Part shown: one piece after another, positions 22,931 to 35,310 of the stretch | Layout: every line of letters starts with the position of its first letter | Numbering within the stretch: the stretch's first letter is position 1 | DNA from: Hetaerina americana | Taxonomy: Eukaryota; Arthropoda; Insecta; Odonata; Calopterygidae | Length of the DNA stretch: 64,000 nucleotides | NCBI GenBank assembly: GCA_022747635.1 | Contig: JAKTNV010000010.1 | Coordinates: forward strand, 42,494,527 to 42,558,526 | Reading direction: 5' to 3' | The notes under the pieces: model-generated | What the model was told of the DNA's origin: nothing | Database searches by the model: none | The model's input: only the letters and a program-made list of their open reading frames with translations | Translations under genes and position numbers: made by a program

Positions 22931-24012
22931 CAGCTAGCAGCTATCTATGATGGAAAATAATGTGTGCTAACGCATTCTTTTGGTCTGTATTTAAGACAAC
23001 TGTAAATGCTAATTTTATATCTAGATTGGTGTTGAATTTTGACGTTTGTACCGAGTAAAAACACATCTTCTACTTTTTTCGCGTCTTCCGTTTAACATTA
23101 GTTACCTGAGCCAAGCTACTCCGTAAGCAAACAAGTAAACGCGGCGGATTGCGGAACAGCTGGATAAATACAAAACGTAGACACGCAGTTCTATAATTGA
23201 ACCTTGCGTGAATGAAACTCGAAGCATTACCGAATTCGACAAGTTAGGTCGTGAAATATCACACCTAGTGTGTTCTGGCTTTATTTTTTGTCTGCATAAC
23301 CAGTGTAATGTAAACAAAACAATTCGATTATAAAGAATTGGGGAAACTAATAACGTGAACATAAAGAACTTCATCTCACTCTTAATCTTAATTAATTTAA
23401 GCAGCATCTTGGATGAATGAATTTTGGACTAAAGACTCCCGAGAAACACTTTTGGCATTGCACGAATCATTAGCGAATAGGAGAGAATTCGTGACAGGAT
23501 TTATATGTGAAGACGCAAAGAAATGATCATTGAGACATTGAATCTTGTTGCAACTCTTCGATCATGTAGGAAAGAATATGAGCGTAAATTTAAGACTTTC
23601 AATGTTCGGTCTTGAAGGATGGAGGTCATAAAATGGATGGAGAGGAAGATACAAGAAAAAGTGCTAGGCATGGTACCATGTCGCAAAAAAAGTGGAAGCT
23701 TTGGGGGAATTCGAAGAAGGCGGAAAATAATAAATAAGAGAGAGAAATAGGATTTTTAAAGTCACGGCAAAAGAAAAAATGTTAGGTAGACAACGGAAAA
23801 GTACTTTGGATGGCGTGAAGGTGTAAAAAATATGCGAAACCGAAGAATGATTTAGCTTCCATTCTAAAAATACCTTTGTTCAGTAGGAAATAGTAATCAT
23901 GATTGAATGTTTGCCAGAGACTCAGAAAATGATTTTTACGTAAGTTGTATGTTAGAATTTTACAATCATATTTAGTCTCCAGTCACCTAATAAGCGCCAA
24001 TCATATGCATAT
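22931..24012. other. No clear gene; possible LINE C-terminal trace near 23620
   Basis: The plus strand near 23620-23670 reads IKWMERKIQEKVLGMV, which resembles the C-terminal segment of the family-2 LINE at 52339-52644 (MVKWTERKINEEVIGMVGKE). The similarity is short and the surroundings are not recognisable. Otherwise the interval is unexplained AT-rich DNA. Confidence 0.4.
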
Positions 24013-24944
24013 CTGTGGTCTATCCCAAAAATAAGTAGAATAAGTCTGGAGAAAAAATTAATTGCAGATCAAAGTACATATTGCTAAACTTCTTCATAAG
24101 AGCATCCATATGTATCGACATACCAATGCCATTGCCTCCGCCAGTTGTGGTATGCTTCCTATAGGGCATCAAGGAGACCATCGTTCAGGCACCTCGTCAT
24201 GGCCTCTTTGACATAACCCAATGGTCCAAAATGGTACTTCAAGGGGTTATACTTGGGTCGTGCTCAAAAACCCATGTCTCGCCCCCAGTAATCACCTATT
24301 CTGAAAAATTCGGGTCGATTTCACCGTGGCTCAAGAGGTTCAAGGCAAGATAGTCACACAAGAAGTACTCTTGAGAGCACTTTTGGGACCATCTGGCCAC
24401 ACCTTTCTCATGGCTAAATCGTTAGTAAGAGTGCAATACACTGAGCTTTTCTGGATATTACTCTCTTGTACTAACATCGTGACACTTGGGGGCCAATCAG
24501 AATTGAGCATGCGTCTCGCTTGCTGCACCTTTTCATCACACTGTTTTGTTGATGGATGTCCAGGGCATTCCTCATTGTCAACCTCCTCGTTATCCTTCCA
24601 GAACATCCTGTGCTAGCAGATTACCATCACTTGGGATATTTCTCCCTCTCCATAAGCGTCCTCAACCTTGGTAATGATCTCAGAACCCAATTTTCCAAGC
24701 TTATTGCACAATTCTATTGCATGCCATTGCTCCATGGAAAGGGGCATCGTGAATTTGTGACGTTACCATCGAGCAGGGGTTCAGTCTAGCAGCAATCCGC
24801 ACACTGTAAACACCCTCAGTTAACTAACACGAGTCGCGTTGCGTCCCAAGATCCCCCATTACCTTTCCGACCACAAATCACCCCACTCCAGCCTTCTGCA
24901 TTGGTGGTAAAAAATCATTCCACTTATTTTTGGGAAAGACCCTG
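24013..24944 (-). mobile_element. Decayed mariner-family element
   Basis: Terminal inverted repeats are visible: GGTCTATCCCAAAAATAAGT at the left, and the reverse complement of the right end gives GGTCTTTCCCAAAAATAAGT. On the minus strand a transposase is recognisable in pieces: MEQWHAIEFCNKLGKLGSEI near 24730, CPGHPSTKQCDEKVQQARRM near 24550, SSVYCTLTNDLAMRKV near 24430, and ITGGETWVFEHDPS near 24280, which is the first catalytic block with D replaced by G. Nothing equivalent to DNAP or SPDLAPxD is visible, so the element is internally deleted and dead. The ORF 24340-24606 minus is part of this gene; the plus ORF 24326-24616 is its shadow. Confidence 0.8.
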
Positions 24945-25440
24945 TATGACGAAAACTAATGTAGAAATATTATAAGAACAACAAAGAGTAGCAGCAATCA
25001 TCCTAGGGTGGCATAATATTTATTCCTTTCCACTTTTTCTGTTGTTGAAGTCTATAAGTATGTATCCTATGTCAATATTATTGACATAAGAGTTGAAACG
25101 TTATGTAGAGTTACTACTGCATAAATATTTGATTTTAACTTCTTTCAGGAGAATAAAATTTCCAAAACGACATTTTGCCCTGAAATGTACATTATCATGA
25201 CTGTATGGAGAGATTATTATCATTGAAAACTATGTTTCTTCATTGAAAGTTCAAATATTCTAAGAAACTTAGGGAACTACATTTGATTTTATCGAGACAC
25301 GCTTCCATTAAACGCCCTCATTAAAACCCGAGCGACGCTCAAAAACCTCATAGAATTAGGTATCCATTTTTCTGTAATAACCCAAACAAAGGAAGTGGTT
25401 CTGCTATCTGTGTTGCCCCGTCTATCGTATTTATGCTCTA
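24945..25440. other. No gene recognised
   Basis: AT-rich spacer. Confidence 0.45.
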
Positions 25441-25800
25441 GTTTCCCCTAATTAATTAAGCGAGTCAGTGAGAACCCATTACTGGCTAACGCTATTTCCG
25501 TGGCCAAGTAGCTGCAATGCATCGCCAGGTGGTTTGTAAAGAGGCCATAGCGTAAGGTGTCCTTAGAGCGAGTGAGCGGGAAGGAGAGAGGCAGGAGGGG
25601 GGATAGTGAAGGAAAGAAATAGGGTTTGGGATGCCGTAATGTTTGCTTTTGCATTTGACGGTGGGAGAGAAATGGTAGTCGTGAGGAAAATGGGCTCGGG
25701 GTAGGATGGCCCTTGGGGGGGGGGGTGGAGAGGCTGGCGGAGGAGGTGGAGGGGAAGGATGGGCGGAAGAGCAAGAGGGATGAGAGGGGGAAGCAGAGGT
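25441..25800. other. GC-rich purine island
   Basis: The plus strand is purine-rich from about 25560 to 25800, including a run of ten Gs near 25717-25726. The minus ORF 25448-25774 is proline/serine-rich and compositionally driven. The base pattern resembles the islands at 6960, 27950, 36880 and 56650. Confidence 0.4.
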
Positions 25801-26399
25801 GAATGGGAAGCCGGCGTGATAAATGTACTAATTTTCCTGCCTTAAAACCTTAGGGAGGATAGAGAATAGATGTTTAACGAGTGCTTTGCAGAAGGAGTCG
25901 GTTGCATCGTGCTCCGATCTACAAGGCGCGAAAATAAACTTTACACTAACGAACGAAATATAGGATTTTCATTCATTGAAGAGCCGAAAATGAGCATTCC
26001 TTCTTCACACTCTTCGATCGCAGATAAGTAGCCAAAATGTCATAAAATATTGTCGCAATGAAGCTATTTTTGAAATGTTAGAATTGGTGGCACACTGGAA
26101 ATTCTAAGGATATTTGGTTACATATTACACGTTATGTCTTTTAACTTATATGCTTAAAAGGTGATTGCCTTGAGTTTTGGCCTCATATAAATTCGAGGAA
26201 ATATTTCATTTTGTCAGTATTTTTTGTAACCATTGAACAATTGTTGGAAAATTTGTCTTAATTTTCGAGATATCTCTAAGCAAGGTTAGGCAACCCTGTA
26301 CCAATTTTTATAAGTGGTAAATCATATTAAGGGGCGAATTTGAGTTGGCTACATAGTCTTTCCTCCAGCAATAAAATATTATATGTGCGAAGGAGTAGC
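25801..26399. other. No gene recognised
   Basis: AT-rich spacer; nothing identified. Confidence 0.45.
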
Positions 26400-27060
26400 C
26401 TAAAAATAATCGAGATCGAGAAAGAAATTTAATTTTAATTTGCAAGACATACAGATAAGATCTTCATTGTAGAACTCAGCGGATTGCGTCGAAAACCATT
26501 GTTCCACCTCTTGAATGACGTCATTTGTGTTGTCAAATCTCCGAACCTCCAATGGTTTTTCGAGTTCTGGGAATAAGAATAAGTCGCTTAGAGGGCGAGA
26601 TCGAGGGAATAAGGCGTATATGGCCTTCAACCTTCAAAGCCACATCGCTTTGATTGCCGGTCGCGCCATGGTCACGATTACAGGTTGCACCGTGTTTAAC
26701 TCTGAAAATGAGTCAGTATTCATGGAACCTAGCGTGCTGACACCTTCGACATGTGCAGTTCTTCATGAATAACTTTTTATACACCGCCATAAATAATATC
26801 AGTCTCATTCAAGACCATTTGGGTGGTTGCTCTGCAGTCTTGTAGAATAAGTCCACTTTCTTTACTGTGCCAGCATCGTCCGTGAGTGATAGTCTTCCAC
26901 TTACTTCTTGAGGACATTTGCCCTGTTTGAAAACTGCTTTTCCGCGTCACAACTGTGTCATATGACTGGCTATCATTTCCGCACGAAGTCATAATTTTAT
27001 CGTGGATTTGGCGGGCAATCTGCAATCTTTCAAATTGATGAACGCATAACACTGCGAGCC
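26400..27060 (-). pseudogene. Mariner-like transposase remnants, internally deleted
   Basis: Three minus-strand pieces lie in transposase order. At 26850-27050 an N-terminal segment, FERLQIARQIHDKIMTSCG, continues as SYDTVV, resembling the helix-turn-helix region of SETMAR-type mariner transposases. At about 26700-26790 there is IHEELHMSKVSAR, the linker motif usually ending in SARWVPRML. At 26400-26600 comes PRSRPLSDLFLFPELEKPLE followed by VIQEVEQWFSTQSAEFYNED, the C-terminal region after the last catalytic aspartate. The central catalytic region is missing and stops interrupt the linker. Terminal repeats were not found. The plus ORF 26515-26772 is a shadow. Confidence 0.7.
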
Positions 27061-27949
27061 TCTAGCTTCTCCATACCTCAATCGACGACTTTATGGAGCA
27101 AAACAAATCTACTTTAATAGCTGTAATTTAAAAAATTATGTGCATAAGTATTAGCTAATATGAAAAACAAATTTCATCCAAATATCTCAGCTATTTCTTA
27201 GTATTTTAATTACTTTAAAATGATACCCCCACATACCTACCTGGGTGCAGTTTATCAAGTTACGCATCAATAACCACACATTTGGCTACATTGGAGACAT
27301 TCCTGAGATAATTGTTTCTCTACAGCTTCATTAAAAAGTAAATTTTGGCAAACTCGACATTTGGACGTTTTATTGCATAGCGTCTCATCAGAGCCATTTC
27401 CAGTTAAAGTCATTCTGATTTACACCACGAATGGTATGACATTTTTTCTCGTGAGAATATTGAAACCAACGCGTTTTTCGTAATTTTATACCTAATATTT
27501 AAGAGACATCTTCAAGCATTTAAGTGTAGATGGAATTTACCGCTGAATATACCTGTATTTCCTTAAATTAAAAATCATTTACCTTTTATATCTTGTCTAA
27601 TTACTTTGCATACAACTAGGCGGCATTGCTATTGCATATTTAGTTGTCAAGAATGTGAAGCTCCAGTTTTCTCATAATTTCCCCTGCATCTAAAGAAGTT
27701 CTCGTTTTAGCCTTGTTTTAACCTACCGGCATTTCTAAACGCTTTGATCCATATCCTGCTATTCTTTACCCTTTTGTTCAAAAGATTAACTTGACACGGT
27801 GGCGTCCCACTTTATTATTAACGAGGATCCGTAGAACCTCCGCCTCGAAAGTAATATTTTACTCACACAACACACAAAACTATGGAGGAAGCCAGTTTCA
27901 CACAGCGTCCTCGACACTTGTTAAGACACAGCTTTAACTAGCCGACCAA
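27061..27949. other. No gene recognised
   Basis: AT-rich DNA without identifiable features. Confidence 0.45.
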
Positions 27950-29060
27950 AATTAACGGCTGCTGCGGCGGGTGGGCCGGGAGGGGACGCGGTGGGGAAGA
28001 CGGTTGGAAGGGCAGACGGTGAATGACGCAGCGGAGGGATGAAAAAGACCCGAAGACTAGAAGGCGGCGAGAAATAAAGCATTGTTGGGGGAGCGAAAGG
28101 AGTTGGAGCGAGAATTCGGAGAGGGTGGGGGATATGGCTGGAGTGTTTGGGGGGGCGGGGATAGCGGAAGGGTCGGAAGAGAAAAAGGGAAAATAGAAAG
28201 AGAGAGAGAGAGAGTATAGTGGTGGGAGTGAGGAATGGGGTGGGGTGGAGGGAGTCGGTTACGTGAGTGCGCTTATGTGTGTGCAGAGGGTAGGGAAGAT
28301 GGAGAGAAGGATTGCTGGAGTCATTTACGGTTCATTCTTAGGAGAATGAGGGAGGGAGATAGAGAGGGAGGGAGCTGGGAAGGATAGAACCTCCTCCGGC
28401 CCTTTTACCCTTTTGTGCTCTGAGCTAATTCATGTAAAACAGTGGAACAACGGACGGCGGTAACCAGGGGTGGACAGAGAGTCAGAAAAGGGAGAGGGAA
28501 CGGGAAATAAAAGGAAAATGGGAGTGAAAGAGGTGAGGGGATTATTCTGGAAATGGATGGGTGGTGGAGGCGATGGTTGGGGGTGCTTGTGAGGGGGAGT
28601 AGGTGGAAAACGGGTGAGGGATTTGGGGGAGGGGCTGATGAGGGTCGAGTTTACTCTGCCCTCTGGTGTTGTCACACTGCGTGAGGGAGTTTTCGAGCCC
28701 GCTGCCTCAACGTGCCACCAACACCGACAGCACCAACACGGCTTCGCGTTCACGCAGCTCGAACCCGCCCCCTCTTCCACCCCTCCTCTCCCCCTCGCCT
28801 CCTCCAACATTTGCCTGCGATAAACCGCATTGTTTTCACGTGTCACGTCCTCGTATTTTGTCCGCCAACAAAAGGATGCGCAGTTTAAGAAGCGTCGGCA
28901 TGAATGTGTGTGCGTACACGCGCACGCTTTTCGACGAATCCTTTTTCTCCGGCTGTCTTCCCTTCGCTCTCTCTCCCTCTCCCCCTTCCCCATTCGAAGG
29001 GGCTACCTCGGACTCTTCATCCTCTCACCTGGACATCTTTTTACTACTTTTCTGCGTAAA
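27950..29060. promoter_or_regulatory. Large GC-rich island with purine-to-pyrimidine switch
   Basis: From about 27960 to 28640 the plus strand is dominated by G and A, including a GA repeat near 28200. From about 28740 to 29050 it becomes C/T-rich. CpG dinucleotides are frequent near 27960-28000 and 28660-28930. Overlapping ORFs on both strands (28430-28993 minus; 28614, 28666 and 28830 plus) are low-complexity and lack domains. The layout could fit a promoter or enhancer, but no transcript evidence exists in the sequence. Confidence 0.35.
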
Positions 29061-29264
29061 CATTTCCTTCCCACCCAGCGCATTTTTGAAAATAAATGTA
29101 CGCCAGTATAATACGAAAATATTCCGGTCCTCCCAGCATCAGAAACTTATTACCTAGAAGCCCGAAATGGCAATGACGTATATATTGCGAGCTTCACCGA
29201 TTTTTGTTTTTAACGATAACACGGTACCATAGTTGTTCTTTTGAAAAAAATATGTGTGTTGTTG

Positions 29265-29325
29265 ATCCACATCTATAGAATAGCCCTCCAGCCGCCGCAA
29301 GGGCGTGTGGCGGGAAGTGTTAGAT
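29265..29325 (-). mobile_element. CR1-like LINE 3' end fragment
   Basis: On the minus strand the sequence CACTTCCCGCCACACGCCCT then TGCGGCGGC matches the GC-rich 3' hairpin of the LINE at 9500-11995, followed by a decayed ATAGATG-type tail. Only the last tens of bases remain, typical of extreme 5' truncation. Confidence 0.75.
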
Positions 29326-29589
29326 TACATTTTTTCAAACTTTCATTTCATCAAAAAAAGTCGTTTCTCCGGAGGAGACCGACTGGGAAAATTTTTCCCT
29401 TCCTTCGCAATCATTATATCTCTACACAGATATTAGTTCAATAGTTCATGCCCTTGGGCAAAATTAATCTCCACAAAAGAAGCTACTTACATGGAAAAAA
29501 AGTCAGTAACAAGAGTTAGATTATTCGGGAACAATATTTGAAAATCATTCTATTTAGCGTAAAATGCAGACAGGATATCGACAAAATAC

Positions 29590-30511
29590 GTCTACCTAAT
29601 ACCCCGCAAGCAGCTGCAAGGGCGTGTGGCGGGGGGTGTCAGGTCACCACCCTTAAAAAGGAATACAACCACATGCAAAATCAACACATGCATGCAAAAC
29701 TATACCCACAGTGGCTCATAAATTCATGCAAGAATGCCTTCATTCAAATACATACACTACAACACTTACTATCCTCCTAGGGCCCGCCATCATATTTATC
29801 TTGATCTCTAATCGTAGAAGGAAAGAAACAACATTTTCAGGCTATCCTTTTTACCATCTATCTCCCTGATTTTACGTATCGTAGGCGATCTGATCTGCCA
29901 TAGTGAGTCGGGGCCTGTAAAATGTCGTTAACTTCCTCGGATAAGTGATCCACCTCAAATTTTCGCAGTAATTTTAACCTGTATGTCAACCTACAGTCAA
30001 CTAGTGGCTCCCATCCCAATTCTTCCAATAGTGTCGTGATACTTCAACGTTGCTCAAAACAACTTTTCACAAACCTAATGGCTCTAAATTGCTCTCGATT
30101 TACTTCCAAAACTGTCTGCCTCGTGAGGATCCCATTCACCGTCACTGTACTCTAGAGGGGGTCTAACTAACGTAAAATAACTAAGTTCTTTAACAACCTC
30201 ATTAAATTTCCCAAATATCCTTTTCATGAATCCTAACTTTTTATTTACTAACCCGCAAATTTTTCGTATCCGTTTTCCAAGGGCATGTCCTTAGTTATCG
30301 TAATACACAAATAGTTTACCGGTTTTAAGTTTATTATATTGGTTTCCTGTACGCTTTAAGTTTTTCGGGTGAAATACTCTTCCTCATTAAAGTCATCGAA
30401 AAACATTTCTTCAAATTTAATTCTAGCTCCCATGTCTCGCACCACATTTGGATCGCATTTAGGTTATTAGATAATAATTTCCTATATTCATGAAAAGTTA
30501 TGTCCCTGTAT
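29590..30511 (-). mobile_element. CR1-like LINE copy 2, 3' half
   Basis: The minus-strand element ends with the family 3' hairpin (about 29600-29640) and a short TAGACG-type tail. Upstream on the minus strand, decayed coding sequence is recognisable: an LVRPPLEYSDGEWDP-like segment near 30130-30170, and YRDITFHEYRKLLSNNLNAI near 30440-30505, which corresponds to VIYREIxxxxDRELLSRDLDNI in the neighbouring copy. The sequence stops at the position just after FADDTVIY because another copy is inserted there. The missing upstream half resumes at 31860. Confidence 0.8.
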
Positions 30512-31859
30512 ATCTACATCTACATCTACATAATACCCCGCAAGCCGCCGCAAGGGCGTGTGGCGGGGGGTGTTAGGACACCACCCGTAATTTAGAAAGG
30601 AAAAAAACCGCATGCAAGAACCACAAAATCATATATCCACAAAAAAAAACATGCCATTCATTCATGCAAGAACACTTACACCCCACACACATGCAAACAC
30701 TCAAACTACCAACTAACATACACATGCACCTGAAAGTATACCTAACATCTCTATAGTGTTTAATTTTGTTCCGACTTGTAAATTCAACGTTTTTAATATT
30801 TCTAAAGTGACTTCGGTATCTTACTATTGTGATTTCTGATTGTTCGGGGAAAGAATGAGTATTTGTACCTATCTGTCCTGGAATCTATCTCCCTTAGTTT
30901 ATCTTTGTGGTCTGATCTACCTAAGTAGTGTGGGGCCATTATAATTCGTTCAGTATCATAGTTAAACTCGTTTGTTCTGAACCTTTCTAAAAGTCTAAGC
31001 CTCGCTTGTTCTCTCCGCAATTCAAGTGGTTCTCAGCCTAAATCCCCTAGGAGACCTGTCACACTTGTGTTTTTATCATAACAATTTTTAACGAATCTAG
31101 CGGATTTTCTCTGGACTTAATCTAATTCTTTTCGCCAAATTTTCTCCCACGGATCCCAAATACTTGCGGCATATTCCAAATGAGGTCTAACTAGAGCAAA
31201 ATAACACCTCTCTTTAACTTTTTCATTACATTTCCCCACCACCCGTTTTATGAAGCCAAGTTTCTTTAAAGCTGATCCGCATATTGTCCTGATATGTGCT
31301 CCCCATGAAAGGCGTGGTGTTAGAACAACCCCCAAATATTTAACTTGATTGGCCGTAGTCAATACTGAACCCTCTATTTTGTAGTTTATATCCTGTTCCT
31401 CGCTTCCTTTATTCAAAAATTTCAAAACTGCACATTTATCTATATTAAGTGTTAATCCCCATTTATTGCACCATTCCGAGATATTGTCTAAGTCTCTAGA
31501 GAGTAGCTCGCGATCTAGTTGGCGCCTTATTTCCCTGTATATCACCGTGTCGTCAGCAAATAACCTTAGATTGCTACTAACGTGTGTGCTTAAGTCATTT
31601 ATGTATATTAAGAACAGAAGAGGCCCTATTACACTTCCCTGGGGGACGCCCGAAGTTACATCTCTCTCCGTTGAGCACAACCCATCTATGACTACTATTT
31701 GTTTGCGGTTTGACAAGGAGTCTCTAATCTAATTAATTATTTTCTCATTGATCCCATAGTATTTAAGTTTATGTAACAATTTATTGTGTGGGACTTTGTC
31801 GAAGTCTTTTTTGAAATCCAGGAATACTGCATCGACTTGTGTGTTGTTTTCTCCCGGCT
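30512..31859 (-). mobile_element. CR1-like LINE copy 1, nested inside copy 2
   Basis: The minus-strand copy has a (TGTAGA)n tail at 30512-30534, the GC-rich hairpin at about 30536-30569, a 3' UTR, and the reverse transcriptase 3' part. Its 5' end is truncated about 30 codons before LDFKKDFDKVPH. It interrupts copy 2 within the catalytic YADD-proximal codons, so it is the younger insertion. The flanks share only a few bases (ATA), so a target duplication is short or absent, as often seen in CR1 elements. Confidence 0.85.
30802..31859 (-). pseudogene. LINE reverse transcriptase of copy 1 (broken)
   Basis: Minus-strand translation from 31859 gives GENNTQVDAVFLDFKKDFDK (motif A), then a stop near 31730, then the open frame 31716-31117 with SGVPQGSVIGPLLFLIYIND, LRLFADDTVIYREI (catalytic aspartates intact), KYLGVVLTPRLSWGAHIRTI and LVRPHLEYAASIWDP. 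A frameshift follows near 31110, and the C-terminal piece continues at 31020-30802 (RLRLLERFRTNEFN...SFFPRTIRNHNS). It is closely similar to the 9521-11482 frame. The broken frame and truncation rule out activity. Confidence 0.85.
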
Positions 31860-32118
31860 TATGACTTCATAGTTAGCAAAGAGACAAAGTTGCTGAAAAT
31901 CTAAGCACTGATGTCAATAACTTATTGCACAAAAGGACAATAGCAGATCGATAGCGATTTCTTGTGGTACACCCGATGAGATGCTGGCTGCGTTGGATGA
32001 TACTCCATCAATGACCGCCCTTTGCTCGCGGTCTTTAAAAAGTTGATGGATTCAATCAATCCTGTAGCTTCTTAACTTTAGTAGCAACTTTCTATGAGTA
32101 ACTATGTTGGACGTCATT
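31860..32118 (-). pseudogene. CR1-like LINE copy 2, upstream half
   Basis: Minus-strand translation shows a VPHRKLL-like start (VTHRKLLLKLRSYRID) near 32100, LFKDREQRAVIDGVSSNAAS near 32000, SSGVPQEIAID near 31960, and a degenerate LFANYEVIS near 31870 in place of LFADDTVIY. It is the piece of reverse transcriptase immediately upstream of 30511, split off by the nested copy 1. The catalytic aspartates are substituted. Confidence 0.75.
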
Positions 32119-33844
32119 TTAAAATATATAAAGCATCGACTCAAACATCTTCGCCATGATGTCCAAAATGTCATGAACAAAAAGTTCCAGTTGGGTCTCG
32201 CAAAATCTGGAAACGTACTCGTAGGTAACTTTTCTTAGCCAATGGAGAAGCCACAGCCTCCTAAATGTTTCAAGTAATTCATGTTTTGTGTACATGTATT
32301 TGTTATTTCCCGTTTATTATGCTCCAAATTGAGTATGCTGAGGTGTATGGGAGGTAGGTTTAATTGTGCAACTAGATCGAGGGTATTTTGGCGCAGCTAG
32401 AGTTGTGAAAAATTATTACGAACAAGGTAATGGTGTCACGACACTATTGAACGAATTAAGATGTGAGTTACTCATTGCGCGTAGGTTAAGAAGAAATATG
32501 AACAAGTTTACCAAAATCAGCGCAAAAATTAGGCCTCTTATCAGTACGCTAACCTTTAAGTAACAATTAGTAGTTTTTTAAGGGACATAAATAATTCTTT
32601 CGCGTTATAGGGAAGATCTATTCTTTTCCCTCCCTATCACGGCGTTTTTAAAGTGAGGCGTGAATAGTAAACCTACTTCGGTTGCTACTATAAACTCAAA
32701 ATCGAGGGGTATTTCGAAGCAAAAAGATGTGGCGTACTTTTTCATTGCGCATTTCACAGTGTGAAGCGCTCGATGAGGTACTTAATTCTTTTGCCATCCT
32801 CCTTTAGACCAAGTGTAGTAATTCCTAAAATGTATTTCGTGAGGAACATATAGCTTCGACGAATAAATTATACTCTTCAGCTTTAGGCTTACTGCCAAAC
32901 CTACCAGTTATTACTAATATTAGCTCGTAATAGCAAATACCTATGAAATATATGAATTATGTGGACAAAATTAGAAAAATTCTCAATTTAATTTTACTAT
33001 TATTTTTCCTATGGAGATCTTTCATGGGGTTTACGAAAATTGACGTTTATGGGCGTTTCACTAGGAATCATGCATTTTGAAAATCATTGCGTCTTAGGTA
33101 AAGGCACAGAAGTTAAAATGTGACTTCCGGAGCCATTTTGAATATTGTACGAGTAATTGATCATGTTAATGTGGAGGCAATACATAACATAATACGGTGG
33201 TATTAGCGTCGAATAAATGTATCACAATCCAAAGAAAAAAAGCTGCATCGCCGGGCATTAATTAGAGTATGAAATGGCGTTATTAAAAAGCGCAGGTTTT
33301 TCCAAATTTCTCAAAACTTTCAACCTGATACAAGTTTGAACCATTTTTCCATTTTATCACAATACAATTATAATATCTAGAGATACTAACTAATCTGACG
33401 ATGGGACAATTTAACATTGACCCAGTAAATATAAACCTTGTAATAACGCTGGTGGCGATGGTCATACAATCTTGGGCGTGCGCCATTTCAAAGTATTACT
33501 TGAGTATGTGCTTCAAATAATAAATTTAAATTGGGTAGTCATTTGTTTTGCTCAACATTTTGCTCTCATATAATGCTGGTCCCATATGTTTACTGTAAAC
33601 GAGAAGATTTCCAGAATGCAGCTAATATAATTTTTTTATTGATATCAAGGAGAAGTCCATAATATATAAAATTTGGGAGAAGTTCTCGTATATGAATTAA
33701 TTTTTTAATGGAATAAGAAAATTCAACTCTCGAGGTGAAAAACCCGCTTTTAATTATCGCTAAAATTCGGGCTCTTGGTTGCTAATAGGGAGGGAGAAGA
33801 ACGTTTGCAGATTGTTTAATCTTCAATTTTCATGTATATCACAG
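32119..33844. other. No gene recognised
   Basis: AT-rich; short ORFs only (32366-32563 plus, 33283-33486 minus), not recognisable. Confidence 0.45.
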
Positions 33845-34115
33845 TAAGTAATCAACCAGGAGGTTGGTTTGATAAGTGAAGATAGGGTTGTTTTAGTAAT
33901 AAGCCCAACTAGCGTATTCAATTCACCCATCAGAATATTAAGGGGGACGAGTTCTTTTCCCTGTGACGCCTATTGTTTCCCAAGAAGATCCGGTGCCCGA
34001 AAAATCACACAGCTAGGGTGAAGCTGAGGGTACTCAGGGACGTTCTTGTGAATCAAACCCGAGCCCTCCTGTCAGTATTCCAGCATTCTAACACAACTAT
34101 CTCGCCCCTAGTATA
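33845..34115 (-). repeat. tRNA-derived SINE, copy 3
   Basis: The minus-strand copy has a B-box-like GGGTTTGATTC, a body with CACCCTAGCTGTGTGATTTT, the GGGAAAAGAACTCGTCCCCC block that corresponds to GGGAAAGGAACTAGCCCCCC in the copy at 2519-2776, and a terminal CTCCTGGTTGATTA. It is diverged but collinear throughout. Confidence 0.7.
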
Positions 34116-35212
34116 TTTATAGTGCGTTTTTAATCTATAGGTAAGTACTAATGCTTCTTCATAGCATTTTTAGCCCTTGGCAGGCATATCGTGATTGGAA
34201 GTTGATAAGCGTCTTATCTTCACTCTGTTAAAATAACTATGTCGTCAGCATAATTCAAATAACCATATTTTCTCCGTGAATTCTTTCCTGTTTCTTTGGT
34301 TTCACTAATTGCTTTCATTATGCAAGTATTGGAGTTAGCAGGTGAGAGTGTTTGCATTATTCCACATTTTATTCGTTTGTTGTCATTATTGGGTTTATAA
34401 TATGCCGAATATCATCCAATATTTCTGAAGGATTTTGAATCACTCTTCTGTCTTCATAAGGAACCTCTGTCCTACATAATGAGGAGCATTTTTTTCCAAA
34501 GATACACATTATCAACCTTTTATGAGATTCACATTACTATGAGTATCAGTGGATCCTTTTCCATTTTCTTCACCATCGTAGTCTTTGTAGTTGGGGTCAT
34601 TGACGCAATCAGTACGTGTACTTCTTTTTCAAGCCCTTCCTAACAGAGCAATAAGGACCATAATCCAAAACCTGCCTCTTAATGGAATAAGGTCGTCCTC
34701 CTTCACTGATACGTCATGAGGAGACGGGTTGGTATCCTGAAACGCACTTCATTCTCACCATCGCAACCTTTACTCCCTTCACCCAATGGTCGAGTTTGGT
34801 CTGGGTGAGTTTCAAACCGACCCCCTCCTCCTCGTAGAGGACGGGCTTCTCAGTCCTTCTAACTGCTGAAAACTGATTTCGGCCGTTGTCTGTTCACAGT
34901 TACTTTCTGTTCGGTTAGGTTTGATTTTTTGGTTTCTTTATCTCTCTTTTTGTCTCGCTCACACACTCTCTTTCTCGTTTTTATTGTTTTTTATATTATT
35001 ATTATTTTTTAAATTAGGTTAAGGTTATTAATGAGGAATTGGGTGTATGATTGGTTGTAAATAGTTGTTTATTGGTTGTAAATATTTTCTCGTAGAGGAA
35101 CTTTATTGTGGCAACGGCATAATCGTATGCTAGGGCGTTGAAAAGGGACTATATTCCTGAAGTAGTGAATAACTGGTGGGATTGTTGTTTCATTGTGATT
35201 GTAAATTTAAAG

Positions 35213-35219
<7 letters not shown>
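34116..35219. other. No gene recognised
   Basis: AT-rich DNA with a moderately CT-rich stretch near 34680-34870. No exon or repeat family could be assigned. Confidence 0.45.

Positions 35220-35224
<5 letters not shown>

Positions 35225-35264
<40 letters not shown>
35225..35264. repeat. (TA)n microsatellite
   Basis: A TA tract preceded by TG repeats, immediately upstream of the inverted repeat at 35311-35454. A second TA/TAAA tract lies at 35452-35502. Confidence 0.95.
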
Positions 35265-35269
<5 letters not shown>

Positions 35270-35310
35270 CATGTATATATCAATTATACGGAAACACTCA
35301 CACGAGCAGT

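Noticed and set aside
28430..28993. 187-codon ORF on the minus strand
   Set aside because: Low-complexity R/E/K- and P-rich translation of a purine/pyrimidine island; several other frames are also open there.
34680..34870. CT-rich stretch resembling a coding exon
   Set aside because: No open frame of useful length and no splice-site pair supporting an exon.
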